From positions 1-11,729 of the forward strand of contig JBFWSL010000095.1 of the NCBI GenBank assembly GCA_050248375.1: 11,729 nt of DNA, written 5' to 3'. Below are positions 6,493-10,943 of this stretch, one piece after another; within the stretch, counting starts at the first letter, position 1, and each line of letters begins with the position of its first letter. Under the pieces are notes generated by a model, which saw only the letters and a program-made list of their open reading frames with translations, ran no database searches and had not been told where the DNA came from. A program made the translations under genes and the position numbers. This DNA is from JAYZVT01 sp050248375. GTDB taxonomy: Bacteria > Pseudomonadota > Alphaproteobacteria > Rhizobiales > Methyloligellaceae.

Positions 6493-7584
6493 ATGCGCCC
6501 CTTAAAAATCCTCCATCTTTCCGACGACCGGCCAGGTCACTACCATCTCGCGGAGGGCGTGATCGCGGCGATCGCGCGACTCACCGAGGTGGAAGGCGCG
6601 CGGCTGACCCTTTCCCGCAGATGGATAATGCCCGGGCGGTACCTGCGTTCCCTCGCCAACCGGGGGCTTGCCTCCGGCACCATCCTCAGGCTGGGCTATG
6701 GCGTGGACGTGGCCTCGCTGCCGGAGACGGATCTGGTGGTGTCGGCGGGTGGCGAGACCCTGGCCGCCAATATCGCGGCGGCGAGGAAGCTGGGGGCTGC
6801 CAACATCTTCTGCGGCTCGATCCGGGGCGTGCGGCCGGACCGTTTCTCCCTGGTGGTCAGCTCCTACGAGCGGCACGCGCATCTGCCGCGCCACCTGACC
6901 GGGCTGAAGCCCTGCGGGCTCGATCCGGACGATCTCGGCCGGCCGAGGCACGTGCCGGTCTACGGGCCGTCCTATCCGCCCAAGCTGGCGGGGCTGCTGG
7001 TGGGCGGGGACTCCGGCTTCTTCGGCTACCGGCCGGAGGAGTGGGGGCAGGTTTTCGACTTCGCGCGCCGGGTCTCGGCGGAGTGGGGGACGCGCTGGCT
7101 GATCTCCACCTCGCGGCGCACGGACCCGAAGATCGCGGAGACGGTGTTCGAGCTGGCGAAGGACAAGCAGGTGGTCGCCGACTTCGTGGACTACCGCTGG
7201 GCCGGGCCGGGGACGCTGGAGCGCATCTTCGGCAAGGCCGACGTGATCCTGTGCAGCGAGGACTCCTCCACCATGATCTCGGAAGCGGTCTGGTCGCGGC
7301 TGCCGGTGGTGGGCTTCTCGCCACACAAGCACGACTTCAAGCCGGAGGAGGCGGAGTACCGGGATTTCCTCACCCGCAACAACTGGTGCCGGTTCCTGCC
7401 CATCGGCGGGTTGACGGTGGAGCGGTTCAGCGCGGCGCTGTCGGAAATCTCGCCGCTGAGGGCCAATCCGCTCGACCAGCTCGCGGCGGAGCTGAAGAAG
7501 CGGCTGCCGGGCCTGCTGGCCGGAAAGACTCCGGCGGTGAGGGAGGCCGGAGAGGCCGGAGAAGAAAATCACGGGCAAATGTGA
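6493..7584 (+). CDS. ELM1 family protein (DUF1022), GT-B-like
   Basis: A 363-aa protein recognised as the mitochondrial fission ELM1 family (formerly DUF1022). The N-terminal motif is LHLSDDRPGHYHLAEG (residues 7-22). Mid-protein it has LLVGGDSGFFGYRPEEWGQ (168-186), then LISTSRRTDPKI (203-214) and the C-terminal SEDSSTMISEAVWSRLPVVGF (255-275), where a conserved Ser/Glu loop resembles the donor-binding region of GT-B glycosyltransferases. In plants ELM1 helps recruit the division dynamin to mitochondria. In bacteria the function is not established and a glycosyltransferase role is plausible. The C-terminus carries an imperfect repeat, GEAGE, from a tandem GAGGCCGGA. No Shine-Dalgarno lies before ATG 6493, but the start matches the family N-terminus. 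A terminator-like hairpin follows the stop by 2 nt. Confidence 0.85.
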   Translation: MRPLKILHLSDDRPGHYHLAEGVIAAIARLTEVEGARLTLSRRWIMPGRYLRSLANRGLASGTILRLGYGVDVASLPETDLVVSAGGETLAANIAAARKLGAANIFCGSIRGVRPDRFSLVVSSYERHAHLPRHLTGLKPCGLDPDDLGRPRHVPVYGPSYPPKLAGLLVGGDSGFFGYRPEEWGQVFDFARRVSAEWGTRWLISTSRRTDPKIAETVFELAKDKQVVADFVDYRWAGPGTLERIFGKADVILCSEDSSTMISEAVWSRLPVVGFSPHKHDFKPEEAEYRDFLTRNNWCRFLPIGGLTVERFSAALSEISPLRANPLDQLAAELKKRLPGLLAGKTPAVREAGEAGEENHGQM

Positions 7585-7586
7585 CA

Positions 7587-7615
7587 GGGGCCGCCCCCGC
7601 AACGGGAACGGCCCC
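7587..7615 (+). terminator. Terminator-like hairpin after the ELM1-family gene
   Basis: GGGGCCG (7587-7593) pairs with CGGCCCC (7609-7615), and inside it CCCG (7596-7599) pairs with CGGG (7603-7606) around a CAA loop, leaving only a CC/AA internal loop. It starts 2 nt after the stop codon. No T tract follows, so it is a strong structure but not a textbook intrinsic terminator. Confidence 0.55.
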
Positions 7616-7628
7616 ACATCGTCTGTCC

Positions 7629-7649
7629 GCGATCCCCGGTGGGGACCGC
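7629..7649 (-). terminator. Second hairpin, possibly ending the minus-strand mini-ORF transcript
   Basis: TCCCC (7633-7637), GGT loop, GGGGA (7641-7645), extended by GCG/CGC across one A-C mismatch. On the minus strand it begins 10 nt after the stop of the mini-ORF at 7660. No clear U run follows. Confidence 0.35.
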
Positions 7650-7659
7650 TAAAATCGGT

Positions 7660-7737
7660 CTAGGCGCTCAGGAACCTCGAAGAAGTAAGCATCCAGGCTC
7701 CAGACCCCACGGGCCGCGGACCATGACAATGAGACAC
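7660..7737 (-). CDS. Putative 25-aa peptide with an extended Shine-Dalgarno sequence
   Basis: On the minus strand GTG at 7737 lies 7 nt after GGAGG in GAAAGGAGGTGATCCAG (7753-7737), which is complementary to the last 17 nt of the usual 16S rRNA 3' end. The ORF is 25 codons, ending in GSGAWMLTSSRFLSA and TAG at 7660, with a hairpin just after. The other two frames are also open over this stretch: one from the same region ends GCLLLRGS, and one ends AYFFEVPERLDRF from a poorly placed TTG. The coding frame is therefore not certain. No minus-strand gene follows within 1.3 kb, so it is not an obvious leader of a neighbour. I do not recognise the peptide. Confidence 0.35.
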   Translation of the reverse strand: MSHCHGPRPVGSGAWMLTSSRFLSA

Positions 7738-7753
7738 TGGATCACCTCCTTTC
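7737..7753. promoter_or_regulatory. 17-nt exact match to the 16S rRNA 3' tail
   Basis: The plus strand reads CTGGATCACCTCCTTTC, identical to the usual bacterial 16S rRNA 3' terminus. The flanks (gagaca on the left, ggttgt on the right) do not match 16S or a spacer, so this is not an rRNA fragment. As the minus strand it is a maximal ribosome binding site. As the plus strand it would be an anti-Shine-Dalgarno mimic in the ettA leader. Confidence 0.7.
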
Positions 7754-7811
7754 GGTTGTTGACGATGACCTGAGCGTGCAGGTGTTCGCGCGATTCTGCA
7801 ATAGGTGTTGT

Positions 7812-7863
7812 CGCGCATGATCTGAATTCGAAAACCGGTTTCCACTTTTCGGGATCATGCGGT
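7812..7863. repeat. Palindromic repeat, copy 2 (GCATGATC family)
   Basis: CGCATGATC (7814-7822) pairs with GATCATGCG (7853-7861); inside, CGAAAA (7829-7834) pairs with TTTTCG (7846-7851), and AACCGGTT (7833-7840) is itself a palindrome. It shares the arm ends and TCCACTTTTC with copy 1 at 5862-5910. It lies about 50 bp upstream of ettA, so it is probably part of the leader or its promoter region. Confidence 0.85.
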
Positions 7864-7913
7864 AGAAGCGGGTCCGAATTCTCCAAACAGCCGAACGAAT
7901 AGCCGAGAGCCCA

Positions 7914-9569
7914 ATGGCCAATCCCCAATATGTCTATGTGATGCAGCGCCTGAACAAGTCCTATCCGGGCGGCAAGCAGGTGCTGAAGGACGTGACCCTC
8001 GCCTTCCTGCCCGGCGCCAAGATCGGCGTCGTCGGCGTCAACGGGGCGGGCAAGTCCACGCTCATGCGCCTCATGGCCGGCATCGACACCGAGTTCACCG
8101 GCGAAGCCTGGGCGGCGGACGGCATCACCGTCGGCTATCTGCCGCAGGAGCCGCTGCTCGACATCGGCAAGGACGTGACCGGCAACGTCATGGAGGGCGT
8201 GGCGGAGAAGAAGGCCATGCTCGACCGCTACAACGAGCTCGCGGTCAACTATTCCGACGAGACGGCGGACGAGATGGCCAGGCTGCAGGACGAGATCGAC
8301 GGCCAGAACCTGTGGGACCTGGACAGCCAGGTGGAGATGGCCATGGACGCGCTGCGCTGCCCTCCCGGCGACGCGGACGTGTCGAAACTCTCGGGCGGCG
8401 AGCGGCGCCGGGTGGCGCTGTGCAAGCTGCTGCTGTCGAAGCCCGACATCCTGCTGCTCGACGAGCCGACCAACCACCTGGACGCGGAGACCACCGCCTG
8501 GCTGGAAGGCCACCTGCAGCAATATGCCGGCTGCGTGATCATGGTCACCCACGACCGCTATTTCCTCGACAACATCACCCAGTGGACGCTGGAGCTGGAC
8601 CGGGGCGCGGGCATTCCCTACGAGGGCAACTATTCCTCCTGGCTGCAGCAGAAGGCGAAGCGGCTGGAGCAGGAGAAGCGCGAGGAGGAATCCCGCCAGA
8701 AGACGCTGGCGCGCGAGCTGGAATGGATCCAGGCGTCCCCGCGCGCGCGGCAGGCCAAGTCCAAGGCGCGCATCACCGCCTATGAGGACCTGGTGGCCAG
8801 GTCGGCCAGGGAGCAGACGGGGCGCGCGCAGATTCAGATTCCGGCCGGCCAGCGGCTCGGCGGCGTGGTGATCGAGGCGGAAGGCCTGAAGAAGGGCTTC
8901 GGCGACAAGCTGCTGATCGACGACCTGTCGTTCAAGCTGCCGCCGGGCGGCATCGTCGGGGTCATCGGTCCGAACGGCGCGGGCAAGACGACGCTGTTCC
9001 GCATGATCACCGGCCAGGAGACACCCGACGGCGGCGACATCCGCATCGGCGAGACGGTGCAGATGGGCTATGTGGACCAGAGCCGCGACAGCCTCGACGA
9101 CAAGAAGACCGTGTGGGAGGAAATCTCCGGCGGCAACGACCAGATCCTGCTCGGCAAGCGCGAGGTCGCCTCGCGCGGCTATGTGAGCTGGTTCAACTTC
9201 AAGGGGCCGGACCAGCAGAAGAAGGTGGGCCAGCTCTCGGGCGGCGAGCGCAACCGCGTGCACCTGGCCAAGATGCTGAAGTCGGGCGCCAACCTGCTGC
9301 TGCTCGACGAACCGACCAACGACCTGGACGTGGAGACCCTGTCGGCGCTGGAGGCGGCACTGGAGGATTTTCCCGGCTGCGCCGTCATCATCAGCCATGA
9401 CCGCTTCTTCCTCGACCGCATCGCCACCCACATGCTCGCCTTCGAGGGCGACAGCCATGTGGAATGGTTCGAGGGCAACTTCGCCGACTACGAGGAAGAC
9501 AAGAAGCGGCGGCTGGGCGACGACTCCATCATCCCCAAGCGGATCAAGTACAAGCGGTTCAGCAGGTAG
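7914..9569 (+). CDS. ettA: Energy-dependent translational throttle protein EttA (ABC-F ATPase)
   Basis: A 551-aa soluble ABC-F protein with two ATPase domains and no membrane segments. Domain 1 has Walker A GVNGAGKST (41-49), signature LSGGERRRV (159-167) and Walker B LLLLDEPTNHLD with Glu184. Domain 2 has GPNGAGKTT (352-360), LSGGERNRV (441-449) and LLLLDEPTNDLD with Glu466. The EttA-type arm insertion lies at about 91-140. The charged helical linker that contacts P-site tRNA (SSWLQQKAKRLEQEKREEES onward) is at 241-290. EttA binds the ribosomal E site and couples entry into elongation to the ATP/ADP ratio. Length and arm identify EttA rather than Uup or an antibiotic-resistance ABC-F. The ribosome site is weak (GAGAG, 5 nt before ATG). 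Confidence 0.96.
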   Translation: MANPQYVYVMQRLNKSYPGGKQVLKDVTLAFLPGAKIGVVGVNGAGKSTLMRLMAGIDTEFTGEAWAADGITVGYLPQEPLLDIGKDVTGNVMEGVAEKKAMLDRYNELAVNYSDETADEMARLQDEIDGQNLWDLDSQVEMAMDALRCPPGDADVSKLSGGERRRVALCKLLLSKPDILLLDEPTNHLDAETTAWLEGHLQQYAGCVIMVTHDRYFLDNITQWTLELDRGAGIPYEGNYSSWLQQKAKRLEQEKREEESRQKTLARELEWIQASPRARQAKSKARITAYEDLVARSAREQTGRAQIQIPAGQRLGGVVIEAEGLKKGFGDKLLIDDLSFKLPPGGIVGVIGPNGAGKTTLFRMITGQETPDGGDIRIGETVQMGYVDQSRDSLDDKKTVWEEISGGNDQILLGKREVASRGYVSWFNFKGPDQQKKVGQLSGGERNRVHLAKMLKSGANLLLLDEPTNDLDVETLSALEAALEDFPGCAVIISHDRFFLDRIATHMLAFEGDSHVEWFEGNFADYEEDKKRRLGDDSIIPKRIKYKRFSR

Positions 9570-9617
9570 CGCCGGCGCCGGTACGCCTTGGTGGAGACAG
9601 GCTCCGGTTGATGGCCG

Positions 9618-9700
9618 GTAGCCCGGATGGAGCGAAGCGCAATCCGGGAGAAATAATGGAGTGGCTGACCCCGGGTTTCGCTGCGCTCCACCCGGGCTAC
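9618..9700. repeat. GTAGCCCGG dispersed repeat, head-to-head inverted pair
   Basis: A 31-nt unit at 9618-9648, beginning GTAGCCCGG, recurs inverted at 9670-9700, with 27 of 31 positions matching. The units are separated by 21 nt. Each unit can also fold alone through its CCCGG ends. This resembles a repeat of the form GTAGCCCGGxTGGAGCGxAGCG that I know from many proteobacterial intergenic regions. As a pair it forms a long stem downstream of ettA and may stabilise or end the transcript. Confidence 0.8.
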
Positions 9701-9725
9701 GTGGCTACGTGGCTCGGTCAATCCG

Positions 9726-9745
9726 GTCCCCGCCTTCGCGGGGAC
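9726..9745. repeat. Hairpin with CTTC loop (dispersed repeat unit)
   Basis: GTCCCCGC (9726-9733), loop CTTC, GCGGGGAC (9738-9745): a perfect 8-bp stem. It is the same design as the hairpin at 10001-10020 and typical of alphaproteobacterial intergenic repeats that read like CCGCCTTCGCGG. Confidence 0.7.
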
Positions 9746-9796
9746 AGGCTCCAGCCGGAATCCAGAAAGAAGCGTGCCACGCGCGAGGCTGCTGAA

Positions 9797-9812
9797 GGCT
9801 GGGTCCCCAGCC
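9797..9812. repeat. Palindrome within repeat cluster
   Basis: GGCTGGG (9797-9803) and CCCAGCC (9806-9812) are exact inverted arms with only TC between them. It is a DNA palindrome rather than a normal RNA hairpin loop. Confidence 0.5.
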
Positions 9813-10000
9813 GTGCAGCGGATCACCGTCGCGGGCCGACCGATCGCCCGGGCCGCTGCCCGCCGGGAATGACGGTAGAGGAAGCCGCCGCCCGTCCGGG
9901 GTCCGGCGGGAAAGCGGCCCCGGTTCTGCGGAGCGGCATTTCCTGCCGCACCGCGCCCGGGACACGGCCTGTCCCGTAGCCCGAGGCAGTAAGGGCTTGG

Positions 10001-10020
10001 ACCCCGGCCTTCGCCGGGGT
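10001..10020. repeat. Hairpin with CTTC loop, second unit
   Basis: ACCCCGGC (10001-10008), loop CTTC, GCCGGGGT (10013-10020): a perfect 8-bp stem with the same loop as at 9726-9745 but a different arm sequence. The compensating differences show that stem structure is kept while sequence varies. Confidence 0.7.
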
Positions 10021-10050
10021 TTCGAGCCGCTCAAGCGGAAATGAGGCGAA

Positions 10051-10070
10051 ACCCCTGCGCAAGCAGGGGT
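10051..10070. repeat. Hairpin with GCAA tetraloop
   Basis: ACCCCTGC (10051-10058), loop GCAA, GCAGGGGT (10063-10070): an 8-bp perfect stem closed by a GNRA-class tetraloop, followed by CTCTTCC. It is the third hairpin of the same dimensions in this gap. Confidence 0.65.
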
Positions 10071-10126
10071 CTCTTCCAGTATGAGGGGCGGAGGCGTTCC
10101 GCGTCAGGATGGCGGCGCGGAACGGC

Positions 10127-10153
10127 ATCGAGCACAAGCGGTTCGGCAGGTGG
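10127..10153 (+). pseudogene. Degenerate echo of the ettA 3' end
   Basis: These 27 nt match the last 27 nt of ettA (9543-9569) at 23 positions, sharing the run ACAAGCGGTTC and then GCAGGT. All four differences are transitions, and one of them changes the stop TAG to TGG. Similarity fades on both sides. It may be a leftover of a small duplication of the ettA tail, now 584 bp away. Chance is not excluded at this length. Confidence 0.4.
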
Positions 10154-10229
10154 CGAAGACCGGGGAACTTGGGATAGTATTGCGGCCAGTAACGTCGATC
10201 TTCATCGCGTGCAGCAGGTCGAACAGCCC

Positions 10230-10430
10230 ATGCCGTCTACCGAGAATACCGTCATCGAGCACCTGCGCCACATCCGCCAGGCGGTTGACGATCTGCATGA
10301 GGACATGCGCGAGGTGAAGACCCGGCTGGGCATTCTGGAGAACCAGTATGCCAGCGTTTCGAGCCGCCTCGACCGGATCGACGAGCGGGTGGGGCGCATC
10401 GAGAAGCGGCTCGATCTGGCGGAAGCCTGA
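10230..10430 (+). CDS. Small coiled-coil protein of unknown function
   Basis: A 66-aa protein from ATG 10230. Hydrophobic residues sit at strict 3-4 spacing along nearly its whole length: V8, L12, I15, V19, L22, M26, V29, L33, L36, Y40, V43, L47, I50, V54, I57 and L61. That makes about eight unbroken heptads. The ends IEKRLDLAEA and the EVKTRLGILE block recall a widespread set of short uncharacterised proteobacterial proteins. It probably forms a parallel or antiparallel dimer or a helical bundle; no catalytic residues are visible. No good Shine-Dalgarno lies upstream, and an in-frame GTG at 10209 has none either. It converges on the immunity gene, with only 36 bp between the stops. Confidence 0.72.
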   Translation: MPSTENTVIEHLRHIRQAVDDLHEDMREVKTRLGILENQYASVSSRLDRIDERVGRIEKRLDLAEA

Positions 10431-10466
10431 AACACAGTGTCTGTCCTATGCCTGAGCGCGCCTACA

Positions 10467-10943
10467 TCACGGCGGCGGGAACGTCCCCTCGGGCAGGGTG
10501 CCGTTCTCGATCCACTGGACGGACTTGGGCAGGGCTCCGTCGGTCTCGATGAACTCCTTCACCGCCTTCCAGGCTTCCTTGAAGGGGATGAACAGTCCGA
10601 CAGGCATCTGGTCGCCTTGCAGCGTCCTCACCCATTTCTTGAGTTTGCCAAGATCGCCTTTTGAACTGTAAAATTGATTATAGGGTCCGCCACACTTTTG
10701 GTACATGAGCATGACGCCCAGTTCCGGATGGCCCCACATGTACATTCGAATATCGACGCGCCGCTCATCGGCGCGATCCAGATGCTCAGTGCCGTCAATA
10801 CCTTCCAAGGCAATACTCCAGTTATCGTTGCCACCCAGGTAGGACCACTCCTTGCCTTTTGGAGCGAGGAAGAACGGCTCAAGTTCACGCAAATCCGGCC
10901 ATCCAACCTGATCGAACTTATCGAAATAGATTCGCCGTCTCAT
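10467..10943 (-). CDS. Imm1-like immunity protein
   Basis: A 158-aa protein from ATG 10943, directly after the deaminase toxin. The C-terminal part, IPFKEAWKAVKEFIETDGAL followed by PKSVQWIENGTLPEG, matches the pattern I know for Imm1 immunity proteins (an amphipathic helix, then G..P..v.W). The N-terminal half is rich in aromatic residues and strands (WSYLGGNDNWSIALEG). From established knowledge Imm1 proteins neutralise deaminase toxins of polymorphic toxin systems encoded immediately upstream. The start overlaps the toxin stop as ATGA and has AGAGG 5 nt upstream, a typical coupled start. An in-frame ATG at 10964 has no ribosome site and is less likely. The assignment rests on sequence pattern plus context, not on a search. 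Confidence 0.72.
   Translation of the reverse strand: MRRRIYFDKFDQVGWPDLRELEPFFLAPKGKEWSYLGGNDNWSIALEGIDGTEHLDRADERRVDIRMYMWGHPELGVMLMYQKCGGPYNQFYSSKGDLGKLKKWVRTLQGDQMPVGLFIPFKEAWKAVKEFIETDGALPKSVQWIENGTLPEGTFPPP

Larger units (their letters stand above)
7585..7913. other. Gene-poor gap upstream of ettA
   Basis: This 329-bp stretch holds two hairpins (7587-7615, 7629-7649), the mini-ORF with the 16S-tail match (7660-7753), a palindromic repeat (7812-7863) and about 50 bp of ettA leader. I see no convincing sigma-70 promoter for ettA: TTGACG at 7759-7764 has no matching -10 at 16-18 nt. Confidence 0.6.
9570..10229. other. 660-bp gene-free region packed with palindromic repeats
   Basis: No reading frame here looks like a real protein. 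The open frames translate into the low-complexity, Arg/Gly/Pro-rich peptides typical of dispersed repeats, such as PAKAGVQ and VERSETRG. The region holds a GCGCCGGCGC palindrome at the ettA stop, a 31-nt inverted pair (9618-9700), several 8-bp-stem hairpins (9726-10070) and a degenerate copy of the ettA 3' end (10127-10153). A promoter for the small plus-strand gene at 10230 must lie at its right end, but I see only a weak TAGTAT at 10175. Confidence 0.65.

Noticed and set aside
6378..7652. 424-aa plus-strand frame overlapping the ELM1-family gene
   Set aside because: Frame-shifted reading of the ELM1-family gene, Gly/Ala/Arg-rich with no family motifs.
7737..7753. A 16S rRNA gene fragment
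   Set aside because: Only 17 nt match; the adjacent bases do not continue into 16S rRNA or a tRNA-bearing spacer.
7759..7787. TTGACG as the -35 box of an ettA promoter
   Set aside because: At 17 nt spacing the -10 position reads GTGTTC, which is not a usable match.
7668..9458. 596-aa minus-strand open frame opposite ettA
   Set aside because: Antisense shadow of ettA, low-complexity Leu/Arg/His-rich, no domain. Only its far end overlaps the mini-ORF region, which is judged separately.
9618..10070. CRISPR array
   Set aside because: Repeats are inverted and unequally spaced, with no regular spacers and no cas genes nearby.
9464..10137. Several 100-170-aa frames on both strands after ettA
   Set aside because: They are translations of dispersed palindromic repeats, with peptides such as PAKAGVQ and VERSETRG that are known annotation artefacts.
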